This document shows, piece after piece, positions 43,336-52,280 of a stretch of 64,000 nucleotides of DNA. The notes under the pieces were generated by a model. It made no database searches and had not been told where the DNA came from. It was given only the letters and a program-made list of their open reading frames with translations. The position numbers were made by a program, and so were the translations under genes. Position 1 is the stretch's first letter, and every line of letters starts with the position of its first letter. Source of the DNA: Aquabacterium sp. A7-Y (GTDB lineage Bacteria; Pseudomonadota; Gammaproteobacteria; Burkholderiales; Burkholderiaceae_C); contig NZ_JAPFBW010000003.1 in assembly GCF_026153205.1 (NCBI RefSeq), forward strand, positions 62,001-126,000. The letters run 5' to 3'.

Positions 43336-44150
43336 GCCTCATGGATCGCCTCCCTCAGAGGAGAAACCGCACGCCGCCTGAGTTCTCGCATGCCGAGGAG
43401 CCCCAGCCCGGCGAGCGCCAGGGCCCAGCTGCCCGGTTCGGGGACAGCGGATACGACAAGATCGACAAAGTTGTCTCCATAACGGGCGGCCACTCGATAC
43501 TGCCCGGGATCGAGGTTGCTGGAGACGGAGGCGAAGCTGCCGCCGATGCCACCCTCGGCCGTGAGGAAGCGCCAGGTGCCGGGGCCTTCGGGCGCCGCGT
43601 CGAAGTCCGCGTACAGGCTGCCGCTCAACCCCAGCGGGCCCGACACGTGGATCCGGTCGTGGGCGTCCGCCCCGGCGATGTCGAGCAGCAGGGCCGCCCC
43701 AAATGACGCCGAGGGCGAGACCAGGTGGACCGATCCCACCTCGTCCTCCGCCCCCGCGCTCACGCGACCTCCTTGTAACCAGATCTCGGCGCCCTCCACG
43801 GTGCCGCTGAGCCAGGCGCTCGGCTGCGGGCGTCCGGCCGGCTCGTCCCACTGATAGAGGCCGGCGCTGCGCAAGACGCTGCCGGCGCCGACCTCCAGAC
43901 GGCCCGCATTGGCGACCTTCTGGGTTTGCAGGACCGCGCCGCCGAGCAGCGTCAGGCTGCCCTCGTTCCACAGGTCGCCGCCGAGGGCATCCAGCTCCAG
44001 GCCTCGCCACAGGGTGACCAGACGCGCCCTGGGCCCTTCGAGCACGATGCTGCTGCGGTTGGTGGCGATGCGGGCCGGACCGAGGCCGTTCTCGCTGTCC
44101 CCGAGGTTCAAGGCCAGGGTGCCGTCCCGGACGATGAAGCGGAACGGCCA
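43332..44150 (-). pseudogene. 5'-truncated PEP-CTERM protein, copy 3
   Basis: The frame from about 44150 down to 43332 matches the last third of the proteins at 27615 and 58079. It has VRDGTLALNLG (compare ARNGTLLFESG), SSIVLEGPRARLVTLWRGLE (compare TTIVLDGPQARLSTLWLGLE) and AALLLDIAG, then VPEPGSWALALAGLGLLG with an Arg-rich tail. No signal peptide or first 550 residues remain. The open frame upstream to 44330 shows no similarity. The PEP-CTERM anchor is intact, but without a signal peptide the product could not be exported. Confidence 0.8.
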
Positions 44151-44361
44151 GCAGCATGAGGGTCGCCGTCTGAGCGGACGAACGGATCCAGGACAGGATG
44201 ACCCGCGGTCACACCGGATCGGCGACAGCGACACTGATTTTTTTGCCGGACCGACATGGCACGGGAGACTGCCGGCCTCTGCGGTCTCGCCAGCCTGCCA
44301 GTCAAGGGAAAGACAGTTGCCGCGGGGCATCGTTCAGGTGGAACCAGCACGACGTCGGTTA

Positions 44362-44379
44362 ACCATCCAAGTGGATGGT
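44362..44379. promoter_or_regulatory. CopG operator candidate
   Basis: ACCATCC and GGATGGT form a perfect inverted repeat around AAGT. A third half-site GGATGGT follows at 44384-44390, overlapping the start codon at 44386. Arrays of short half-sites are bound by ribbon-helix-helix proteins such as the one encoded directly downstream. Confidence 0.6.
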
Positions 44380-44385
44380 GGTAGG

Positions 44386-44817
44386 ATGGTTCTTATGCCT
44401 CCCCGTACAGCCCACCAAGCTCCTGTCTCGAAGCCGTCCGATGAAAAGATCACGATCAACATCGGCTGTGTGGACCTGGGACAGATCGACCTGCTGGTGC
44501 AGGAAGGCTTCTATGCGAACCGGACCGACCTGATCCGCACGGCGATCCGCAACCAGCTTGGTACCCATAGCGATGTGGTGCGCCAAGTCGTCTCGCGCCG
44601 CACCTTGGTGCTCGGCATTCAGCACTACACCGCTGCCGATCTTCGCGCCGTGCAGGCCGCCGGGGAAACCTTGCAGATCCGTGTGCTCGGCCTCGCATCC
44701 ATCGCCGCCGATGTCACCCCTGAACTGGCGCTCGAAACCATCGAGTCGCTGACCGTGCTGGGCGCGCTGCACGCGAGTCCGGCCGTCAAGGCCGCTCTCG
44801 CCAAGCGCATCCGTTGA
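44386..44817 (+). CDS. CopG/ribbon-helix-helix transcriptional regulator
   Basis: The 143-residue protein (or 140 from ATG 44395) has an N-terminal ribbon-helix-helix: KITINIGCVDLGQIDLLVQE then NRTDLIRTAIRNQL. The C-terminal 80 residues form an unrecognised domain with VVSRRTLVLGIQHYT and LQIRVLGLASIA, similar in kind to the ligand-binding part of NikR-like proteins but without its metal ligands. It precedes a PHB-depolymerase-like gene by 29 bases and probably controls both itself and that gene through the ACCATCC repeats. Confidence 0.75.
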   Translation: MVLMPPRTAHQAPVSKPSDEKITINIGCVDLGQIDLLVQEGFYANRTDLIRTAIRNQLGTHSDVVRQVVSRRTLVLGIQHYTAADLRAVQAAGETLQIRVLGLASIAADVTPELALETIESLTVLGALHASPAVKAALAKRIR

Positions 44818-44846
44818 CGATGGACCCACCCCACCGAGAGCACACG

Positions 44847-45944
44847 ATGAATCCCGATTTCCAGCGCTTGATCAACGAGGCGACGCGCCTCACCCGGGCC
44901 GGCGACTTGGCCGCGGCAAGCTCCGCCATTCGGGCCGCCCTAGGGCAGGGCCTTCCAGGGGCGGGTATGGCAGCTGGCGCAGGCCGGTCACCGGTCCCCG
45001 CGGGCGAGCGTTGCATGGTGATCGACGTTGAGGCACGCGAGTGCCGCGACAAGGACGGCCCGTCCGCCTCGGCACATCCCCAGCCCGCTGCAATGCGAGG
45101 TGGACGATTCGTGGCCGGCAGCTATACAAACGCTGCGGGAAGCCGCGAGTACAAGTTGTTCATTCCACCGGGCGCCGACGTCCGCCCTTTGCCGCTAGTG
45201 GTGATGCTGCATGGCTGCACCCAGGACCCGGACGATTTCGCCGCTGGCACCGGCATGAACGATGCCGCCCTGGCGCAGGGCTTTTTTGTGCTGTATCCCG
45301 CGCAACCCGCGCGGGCGAACCCGCAGCGATGCTGGAACTGGTTCAAACACACCCATCAGCAACGCAACCGTGGCGAGCCCGCCTTGCTGGCAGAGCTGAC
45401 GCGCGACATCATCGCCCGGCATTCGATCGATGCACAACGTGTGTATGTCGCCGGCCTGTCGGCTGGCGGTGCCATGGCGGCGATCCTTGGCAACACCTAC
45501 CCCGACCTCTATGCGGCCGTTGGTGTGCATTCCGGCCTGGCCCCTGGCAGCGCGACCGACTTGCCATCGGCCTTGTCGGCCATGAAAAGTGGTCGCGGCT
45601 GCGGCCAGCGGGCGGCCAGCGGCATGCCCACCATCGTCTTTCACGGCGATGCGGACACTACCGTGCATCCTGGCAACGCCGAGCAGATCGTCGCCGCGGC
45701 CGCCGGCCCCACAGCAGCGGTCGAGTGCCAGCAAGTGCAAGGCAGCCATGACCGTCGTTGCACGCGCCATCTGCACCGTGCCGCAGATGGCAGCGTGATC
45801 GCGGAGCGGTGGGTTGTGCACGGCGCGCCACATGCCTGGTCGGGCGGCAGTTCCAAGGGCTCCTACACCGACGGCCGCGGCCCCAACGCGACCCGGGAGA
45901 TGCTGCGCTTCTTCTTCGAGCGGAAGCACTGTGGGGTCATCTGA
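44847..45944 (+). CDS. PHB-depolymerase family esterase
   Basis: The 365-residue protein belongs to the type 1 extracellular PHB-depolymerase/esterase LpqC-like group. It has HGCTQ at 122-126 (oxyanion side), the nucleophile elbow GLSAGG with Ser205, HGDADTTVHPGNA containing the acid, and a final HAWSGG with the catalytic His. Unlike secreted depolymerases it has no signal peptide; its first 30 residues (INEATRLTRAGDLAAASSAI) form a helix also known in cytoplasmic relatives. Probable role: hydrolysis of polyhydroxybutyrate or small esters. The CopG gene precedes it by 29 bases. Confidence 0.85.
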   Translation: MNPDFQRLINEATRLTRAGDLAAASSAIRAALGQGLPGAGMAAGAGRSPVPAGERCMVIDVEARECRDKDGPSASAHPQPAAMRGGRFVAGSYTNAAGSREYKLFIPPGADVRPLPLVVMLHGCTQDPDDFAAGTGMNDAALAQGFFVLYPAQPARANPQRCWNWFKHTHQQRNRGEPALLAELTRDIIARHSIDAQRVYVAGLSAGGAMAAILGNTYPDLYAAVGVHSGLAPGSATDLPSALSAMKSGRGCGQRAASGMPTIVFHGDADTTVHPGNAEQIVAAAAGPTAAVECQQVQGSHDRRCTRHLHRAADGSVIAERWVVHGAPHAWSGGSSKGSYTDGRGPNATREMLRFFFERKHCGVI

Positions 45945-46147
45945 TCACCTTGCTGGTCCACGGGTCAGACACCTTGCATGCAACCCCGGGAACTGGGTGC
46001 CGGGCTCGACCTGTTGCCGTGTAACCTTGACCGCGTCCGGATGCTCATCGCAAACCCTTGAGAGGGAGCTGTCTGACGGGGGGCGCCCTGACCAGCGCGC
46101 GCATCGGGCCCCTGCGCACCGATCGGCAGCGGAGGTGAGGCCAGCCC

Positions 46148-47470
46148 TCAGCCTCGCGAGGGAGGTCTGCTCCCAGGCGTCCCGTAGCGTTTCATCAATG
46201 GACCCGCCGATAGCCCGTGCAGCACGATGGACGCGGCAACGCACATGAGCGTGAGGGACGAGAGTTGCTGCTCCACCATGCCAGCCAAGCCGTGCCGAAT
46301 GGAGAACAACAGGTAATAGACGGAGCCGATGCCCCTGATCCCGAACCAGCTGATCAACAGGCGTGGCCGGGGCCCTATGCCGGCACCCAAGGTGCCGCCC
46401 CAGGCCGACACAGGCCGGATGACGAACAGGAGAACCGGCACGAAAAGAACGAGTTCCAGGGAAGGAACCACCGAGGACAGCAAGGCCCCCACGACCAACA
46501 CCAGGACCAGTTCGGCGAGCTTCTCCAATTGCTCGGTGAAACTCAGGACCGCGTCCATCATGGTAGCGCTGGCGTGGTGAGAATGGGTCGCTGTGTGCTC
46601 GTAGGCCGTGCGCTCCTGAGGAAGCGGCGATAGCAGCACGGCAACCGTTCCCGGCATCGGCCTCTCTCGCACCCGACGCAGCGCAATGCCGGCGGCGAAG
46701 ACCGCCAGGAACCCGGATGCCAAGCACAACTGCGCCGCGCCGTAAGACATCGCAACCAGTCCAACAGACAAAAACTCGTCGAGTCCCACGGCTTGTCGAT
46801 GGCGTGTCCGCAGGTAGACGACCACGCCTCCGACGAGAGCGCCGAGCAGCCCTCCGATGGCGACGCCACCAAGCGTCGCCCACGCGAGATCGACCACAGC
46901 CCATCTCCACCCCCATGCTCCGAGCTCGTGCTGTCCGAGCAGGCCCAGGCCGAGGAGGACGAAGGGAAAGGCCGTGCCATCGTTCATGCCGCCCTCGCCA
47001 GCCAGGCTGAAACGCAATCGGTCGGGGTCCGATCCGCCCTCCGTCTGTACTCCCGAGGCGAGCACGGGATCGGTAGGCGCCAGGATGCCGCCCAGCAGCA
47101 AGGCGGCGCCCAGCGACAAGTCCAGCCACCACATGGCCACGGCCGCAACCAGCGCCACGCTGAGAACCATGGAGAGCGATGCCAGTCGCAGCGGAAGCAC
47201 CCAGCGGCGGTCGCGGAGCGTGACGCCGCCCATCTTCAGGCCCACGCTGAACAGCGAGATCAGCAGGGCCGCCTCCGTCAGCCCTTCGAGCACCCAGACA
47301 TGCTCGTTCACGTCAGGCCGCAGCAGGCCAAAGACGGCGGGGCCGAGCAACCAACCCAAACCCATGTAGACCATCGCGCTGCTCAACGGCAGTCGCTCCA
47401 GCAAGGTGCCGACAAGAACCATGCTGACAAGCAGCAGGCCCAGGATCAAGGACCAAAACGGGATGGACAT
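46148..47470 (-). CDS. CPA1-type sodium/proton antiporter
   Basis: The 440-residue membrane protein starts at ATG 47470. It has about 12 helices with CPA1 landmarks: GGILAPTDPVLASGVQ (the TDP motif of helix 4), LAGEGGMNDGTAFPFVLLGL (the ND pair of helix 5) and WFGIRGIGSVYYL (Arg-rich helix 10). It would exchange Na+ or K+ for protons across the inner membrane. The histidine-rich loop TATHSHHAS after the middle helices is unusual and may bind a metal or sense pH. No regulatory domain follows. Confidence 0.85.
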   Translation of the reverse strand: MSIPFWSLILGLLLVSMVLVGTLLERLPLSSAMVYMGLGWLLGPAVFGLLRPDVNEHVWVLEGLTEAALLISLFSVGLKMGGVTLRDRRWVLPLRLASLSMVLSVALVAAVAMWWLDLSLGAALLLGGILAPTDPVLASGVQTEGGSDPDRLRFSLAGEGGMNDGTAFPFVLLGLGLLGQHELGAWGWRWAVVDLAWATLGGVAIGGLLGALVGGVVVYLRTRHRQAVGLDEFLSVGLVAMSYGAAQLCLASGFLAVFAAGIALRRVRERPMPGTVAVLLSPLPQERTAYEHTATHSHHASATMMDAVLSFTEQLEKLAELVLVLVVGALLSSVVPSLELVLFVPVLLFVIRPVSAWGGTLGAGIGPRPRLLISWFGIRGIGSVYYLLFSIRHGLAGMVEQQLSSLTLMCVAASIVLHGLSAGPLMKRYGTPGSRPPSRG

Positions 47471-47831
47471 AGGCCCTTTCTGACCAGCGGGTGGAGCCGA
47501 TGGTAACAAGCCGACTTTCGCGCACGCACTCAAGGGCTGGGTTCCGGCGCACCGTTTGGTGCCGCGGTCAGTCCGGCCTGAGGGGCGTGGCGTATCCGAG
47601 AGGTCTGTCCCGTCTCCCACCCCTGCGGAATACCCGTATGGGAAGGGCGTGTTGGCGGCAATCGCGGCGGGGGGGCGACGCAGAGAAGGCGCGGTTGGCT
47701 GCGGCGAAGCGGGCTGCAGTTCGGTTTGGGGGTTGGTTCAACCGAAAACAAGCTCCGTGGGTTCTGGCCCCTTGAGATCGACCATCCTATAGACGCGCGT
47801 ACTGGCGCTGCGGGCATGGCGAACCACGTTC
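47471..47831. other. Intergenic stretch, nothing recognised
   Basis: Between the antiporter start and the small leftward ORF no coding or RNA feature can be supported. Confidence 0.4.
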
Positions 47832-48107
47832 TTACGCTCTCTGAACCCAATGTCGTCGCCCATGCTGCTGGTCCAGTTCGGCCGCCAGTTGGGCTGCCCC
47901 TAGCTGGGAGAGGTCAGTGGCCACAACAACATTCTGCCCGCCGAGGACCATCCGCATCACACACCATTTGTCCGGGGTGCTGACGCCAACGGCACGATCA
48001 AACTCGGGTCGCACCACTTGGTCGAGGACGTAGGAGACAGCGCGATACAGCTCAGCGCCGGTCAGCCCGAGATCGAAGCAAAGCAGCGCCTCGACGCTAC
48101 CTGCCAT
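47832..48107 (-). CDS. Small hypothetical protein
   Basis: A 91-residue frame from ATG 48107 (AGAG upstream) reads as an ordinary soluble protein: LLCFDLGLTGAELYRAVSYV, PDKWCVMRMVLGGQNVVVAT and QLGAAQLAAELDQQHG. I recognise no family. It lies in a decayed stretch together with a frameshifted ORF, so it may be a leftover of an accessory gene set such as immunity genes (guess). Confidence 0.35.
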   Translation of the reverse strand: MAGSVEALLCFDLGLTGAELYRAVSYVLDQVVRPEFDRAVGVSTPDKWCVMRMVLGGQNVVVATDLSQLGAAQLAAELDQQHGRRHWVQRA

Positions 48108-48137
48108 TCGCTCTCTTGCCTCTGCCCACCGAATGCG

Positions 48138-48193
48138 CGGGGGGCTCCATCCATGCCGGTAAGCCGATGGCGGCATGGAGGCGCAGCCCCCCG
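48138..48193. repeat. Long imperfect inverted repeat (hairpin)
   Basis: CGGGGGGCT at 48138-48146 with CCATGCCG at 48151-48158 faces CGGCATGG (48171-48178) with AGCCCCCCG (48185-48193). The arms pair except for the unpaired bases between the two blocks. It could be a terminator, since it lies between two leftward ORFs, or the remnant of a small mobile element. Confidence 0.55.
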
Positions 48194-48280
48194 AATTGGA
48201 TGGAGGGGGAGAGCGCAGCCGGCGCAACCCTCACGCTGCCCGTGAAACTCCATCCTTTGCATCGCATAGGGTGGAGTAGT

Positions 48281-48810
48281 TCATTCGAACGGTTCATTCA
48301 TATCGATCGCTTGCTTCTCAGCTGACGGAGTCGGGCAGCCGCCTTGATCTATCTTCTCAATGAGATCCAGCAGATAGGCCTCCATAGCCTCAAGGCGTAT
48401 CGCGGATGCGTAGGGTCGCTTCGGGTCCTGCCGCGCGGACGCCCGGATTGCATCGGGAACGTCATCTCTCAGCCATAGTTCCTCATGCTGAAAGATGGCG
48501 TACAAATCCCCATCGATCTGCTCCACAACCATGTGGCCGCGCCAAGGATCTTCATAAAGCTCATCTGATAACGCCGAAATGAAGAGGAGCGCTCTTTCGC
48601 CGGCTCGTAGAACCATGTCACCGAAGTGACCTGGCGATCGAACGAATTCAATCTCCCCCCGACCCAGCGCCGGTGGGCCCCCCTTCTTGCCGAGTAGATC
48701 CGCTCTACCTTCGCGCGTAACACCTGGTGGCGTGGAGCGCTCACGACCTGAACCATCGCCAGGTCGTTGCGGGCCACCTTGTTGAACAGGAAGCGTCGAT
48801 CGACGTTCAT
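48281..48810 (-). pseudogene. Hypothetical gene with a frameshift in a G6 run
   Basis: The first part, from ATG 48810 (MNVDRRFLFNKVARNDLAMV), is in one frame up to YSARRG. The rest (RGEIEFVRSPGHFGDM then VLRAGERALLFISALSDELY and DGDLYAIFQHEELWLRDD) is in the next frame. They join at six C/G bases at 48678-48683; one more G would give a single protein of about 176 residues. Deletion in a homopolymer, a sequencing error, or true slippage could explain it. Family unknown. Confidence 0.55.
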
Positions 48811-49370
48811 TGTGGGTGCCATCGTTGCCGATCGAATTCGTAGCGAGCGAAGCCAGACTCTCGATCAGCCATGAAAGGCGCGTACGGACACGTTGGATAC
48901 GATCTTGAACCTGTGTTCATTCCAACAAATATCGCACAGAATTGACTACCCAGCAGTAGCGGCGCTATCAGGGACCAATCACTCCATTCCAAGGCCCTCG
49001 GCTGGTGCACGCCAGCCGGGGCATTGTACGGCGTCGCCTTTCGAAGTATCTCCACGTCCAACCGTGCCTCGGCCAGCTCCTTCCTCAGCCGGCTGTTCTA
49101 TTACCGAACGGATCGAAAACCCGGGACAGGGGCACTTCCACTCTGGCAGGTCGACCCGTCATCGGGTGGGGGCGTCCATCCCATAGCCAGCCGCCAGACA
49201 ATCGGAACGCCACGGTGAGGTCGGCTTACTGCTGGGATCCCAGCATTCGGTTTGGAGTGCGCGCAACACCTGTCTTACCGCCATTCCAGCGTGCTGCACT
49301 GCAATAACTGCGAGCTACATTCGCAAGGAGCGAGGGCTAGCATCTCTCCATAACTTCTTGGGGGGCTGGC
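48811..49370. other. Region without a supported gene
   Basis: An 84-codon leftward frame (48807-49061) overlaps the next start but has no recognisable content. The rest up to the glycosyltransferase gene shows no gene. GGGGGG at 49359-49364 serves as ribosome site for that gene. Confidence 0.4.
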
Positions 49371-50114
49371 ATGGGATTGAGGTTCTCCATCATCACCTGT
49401 ACTTGGAACAGCCTTCCATATATCGAGGAATGTGTGCGCAGCGTGCTGTCACAGAACTACGAGAACTATGAATACATTTTTGTGGACGGCGGCTCACACG
49501 ACGGAACCCTCGAGTTCATTCAGAACATTCCGCGCCAAGTGAAGCTCCTGCGCAACGTGCAAGGTGGCATCGCGCGGGCCATGAACGCCGGCATCGCTGA
49601 AGCGGGCGGCGACGTGGTCGCCCATATGCATTCCGACGATCTCTACGTCGGCCCACACGTATTCGGTCTGGTCGCTGAGCAGCTCGAGGCCACCGGAGCG
49701 GCCTGGCTGTTCGGCAAGGTCCATCGCATCGACGGTGAGGGGCGCATATTGCCCGAGCGTCACGCGATGCCGCCCTACAGCTATGCCCGTCAGCTCAGGC
49801 GCAACCACATTCCGCATGCGGCCACTTTTGTCCGCCGCTCGGTCCTGCAGGCCTTGGGTGGCTTCGACGAGCGATACCGCCTGGCCATGGACTATGAAAT
49901 GTGGCTGAGAATCGGCAAGCAGCATGAACCGGTGCAGCTTGACGAGTACCTGGCTGCTTTTCGGATTCATTCCCGCAGCGCCACCCGGGTGCATGCGCAG
50001 CAGTCCTTCAAGGAAGATTTTCGGGCCCGCATGCAGTACGCGCTGCCGGTTCAATATCCAGAGTTCCTGCTCCGCCATGCTGTACGCCGCTGGCGACTTG
50101 CGGCGGCCAAGTAG
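49371..50114 (+). CDS. Family 2 glycosyltransferase
   Basis: The 247-residue protein has the GT-A fold of family 2: FSIITCTWNSLPYIEECVRS at the N terminus, YIFVDGGSHDGT, a metal-binding acidic pair in HMHSDDLYVG, and LAMDYEMWLRIGKQ with the ED-like catalytic base region. No membrane helix is seen. It would transfer a sugar from a nucleotide donor, probably to a surface polysaccharide. It stands alone, preceded by 560 bases without a gene and followed by a convergent HAF-repeat gene. Confidence 0.85.
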   Translation: MGLRFSIITCTWNSLPYIEECVRSVLSQNYENYEYIFVDGGSHDGTLEFIQNIPRQVKLLRNVQGGIARAMNAGIAEAGGDVVAHMHSDDLYVGPHVFGLVAEQLEATGAAWLFGKVHRIDGEGRILPERHAMPPYSYARQLRRNHIPHAATFVRRSVLQALGGFDERYRLAMDYEMWLRIGKQHEPVQLDEYLAAFRIHSRSATRVHAQQSFKEDFRARMQYALPVQYPEFLLRHAVRRWRLAAAK

Positions 50115-50313
50115 TCGCAGCGCCACCGGCTGACCCGTAGACGTCCGTTCTGGGTCGTCGCGGGCGCCGATCGCCTTCGTCGATCACCGTGCGCTTGTGA
50201 ACGCTTGAGATTCAAGCAAATACCTGTCCGTCACAGTGGGTCAAGTCCAACTTCAGCCCGCGCCCGCCATGCGTCCAGCCGAACTCGACAAGCGCCGAGT
50301 GCGGCCAGCCCGA

Positions 50314-51660
50314 TCAGCGTTCAGCCCTCGCCAGCTCAGGCACCGGTGTCAACAAGAACACTGCCTGATTGAATTGCAGATCCTGGCCATGGACGACGAT
50401 TTGCCCGGCTTCGTTCAGATCCCTCGCCCACGTCAGTTGCCAGCCCGGCAGATCCACGAGTTTGTTGAGATCCTGGTAGGACTGGCCGTCGAGCGAGACC
50501 ACGGCGCATCCGTCCCAAATGTAGACGATAGAGTCCGAGCAGATGCCCATGCCGACAATGACGCCCGCATCGTTGATGAATAAGGCGCTTGTGCCAGTCT
50601 GCGGCATCCGCGTTGTCGGACCGCGAATCTCACGCAGCTCCCCTTCGTCCCACAATGCGGTAATGGAGCTCCCGCTGTAGAGGTAGGACTGTTCGCCGGG
50701 CGCCCAGGCGTTGACCAGGATCTGGCCCCTGTTGTTGAGGTCGACGGCCTCGCTGGGCATCGGTCGACCGGCCGGTGACCGCAGAGCACCCAGGTCGGTC
50801 ATTTCACCGTGGGCCCACAACGTGGCCTGGGAGGACGTATCCTGGCTCGGCGGCCAACTGCCCGACCCGCCGGTGCTTGACCTCCCGACCACCTGCCCTT
50901 GTTCATTGATGTCGACGGCTTCGCTGTAGCCAAACCCCTCCGAGTTGACCCGCAGCGTGCCGAGGTTGATGGCCCGACCCTGCGCGTCCCAGAGGGTCGC
51001 TCGCATGCCGAGGGATTTTCCGCCTGCATAGAGAGGCGACTGGCCATAGATCTGCCCGGCCTCGTTGATGCCCCGGGGCCTCGTGTCTTCGGCGGCGCCG
51101 GTGGGGATCGGACTCAGAGAAGGCAACACCTGTAGACCACGGTTGGACCAGCGCACAGCATGTTGCTCGATGGGTTCGCCGGCCGCGTCGAAGCGAAGGG
51201 AGATGCCGACAACGATTCCCGCGTCGTTGACGGCCGTGGCCCAGCTGTAGCCTTTGCCGTTCGGCGCCGTCCGCAGCGTTCCCAGGTCGACGGCCCGGCC
51301 GCGCTGCCAGATCACACCACGTGGCCCCTTGTAAACGCCGTTGATGTCGGCGGTGTCGGAGACGCCCACCGCGACGCCGTCATTCCTGAGGTCCATGACC
51401 CTGCTGAAGCCATGACCCGGCCCGGGGGGGGCCAGTCTCGGAAACTGAACCAAGGCGCCACCGGGACTCCACAGCACCCAGTCCGCTGTCCAGTACAGCC
51501 GGACGGCCACCTGGCCCCGGTCGTTCATCGGACCCACGTCGCTGATGCCGTTCGCGAGAAGAATCTGCTCCGCCCGGTAGTAGGGAGCACTCAAGACCGA
51601 TCCCGCGGACAGCGCCAGAATCACCAGGGACAACGCACGAGCTTGCATCGAATGTTCCAT
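50314..51660 (-). CDS. HAF-repeat exported protein with broken PEP-CTERM anchor
   Basis: The 448-residue protein starts at ATG 51660 (AGGAGA upstream) with a signal peptide (LSLVILALSAGSVLSA). It consists of HAF-type repeats of the form 'ATLW..G..xxLGTLR....SxAxDINExGQVVG' (for example GRAINLGTLRVNSEGFGYSE and EAVDINEQGQVVG). It ends LLTPVPELARAER. In another frame, directly after the stop, the DNA encodes TLIGLAALGACRVR and more arginines, the hydrophobic helix and basic tail of a PEP-CTERM anchor. A one-base deletion near 50320 and the change of VPEP to VPEL have removed the sorting signal, so the product is probably released rather than anchored. Confidence 0.75.
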   Translation of the reverse strand: MEHSMQARALSLVILALSAGSVLSAPYYRAEQILLANGISDVGPMNDRGQVAVRLYWTADWVLWSPGGALVQFPRLAPPGPGHGFSRVMDLRNDGVAVGVSDTADINGVYKGPRGVIWQRGRAVDLGTLRTAPNGKGYSWATAVNDAGIVVGISLRFDAAGEPIEQHAVRWSNRGLQVLPSLSPIPTGAAEDTRPRGINEAGQIYGQSPLYAGGKSLGMRATLWDAQGRAINLGTLRVNSEGFGYSEAVDINEQGQVVGRSSTGGSGSWPPSQDTSSQATLWAHGEMTDLGALRSPAGRPMPSEAVDLNNRGQILVNAWAPGEQSYLYSGSSITALWDEGELREIRGPTTRMPQTGTSALFINDAGVIVGMGICSDSIVYIWDGCAVVSLDGQSYQDLNKLVDLPGWQLTWARDLNEAGQIVVHGQDLQFNQAVFLLTPVPELARAER

Positions 51661-52280
51661 CGCCGTCTCCTGAGCAGCAAGGCCGAGCGGCACACGCGAT
51701 ATCGGCCGCTCGTCTGCCTAACGATAGTGGTGCGACGGCAGCGCTCCCCCCCTCAGGTAAGGGGCCCAAGGAAGTGACTGCCTCCCGCAGGGGCGGGGCA
51801 AGGTCCACGACCGCCGGCGCACCGCCGTGAAGTTCTCCGACCGAAAGCCGACGCCCGGCCGGAAGAACTTCAACCGGGCGTGTATCCGGAGGACCGATGG
51901 AAGGTGAGCGGTGTCCCCCATCCCACCAGCGGCCGAAGTCCAGTCGTGAACGGTCTGAATTTGGGTCCGACCTCATCCACTTCGATCGCTTTGCCGGTAC
52001 ACCTTGGACCTGCGGCAAGACCGGGACCGGGTTTTTCCCGCCGAATGGAGGAACTGCTGCCGCATCGGTGGTGTCCTCCGGCCTGATGAATACTCGTTGA
52101 TGGAATCAAGACGTCGGCGGCGGTCGCATACGGGTCGCCGGCAGGAGCGACACGACCAACAGAGTGCTGAGACCGTACCGGGGCAGCGCGGGCATGGACA
52201 GCAACTGCCGCAACCACAGTTCCATGGCGGCGCATGATGGCGACCGTCGGCCGGGCTTGCCGAGATGTACAGAGGATCCA
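51661..52280. other. Divergent intergenic region
   Basis: This stretch separates the HAF-repeat gene and the GGDEF gene. Short frames are present (for example 51897-52100) but none has recognisable content or a ribosome site. Confidence 0.4.

Noticed and set aside
48807-49061. 84-codon leftward frame ahead of the frameshifted gene
   Set aside because: No recognisable content and poor start; kept only as part of a gap description.
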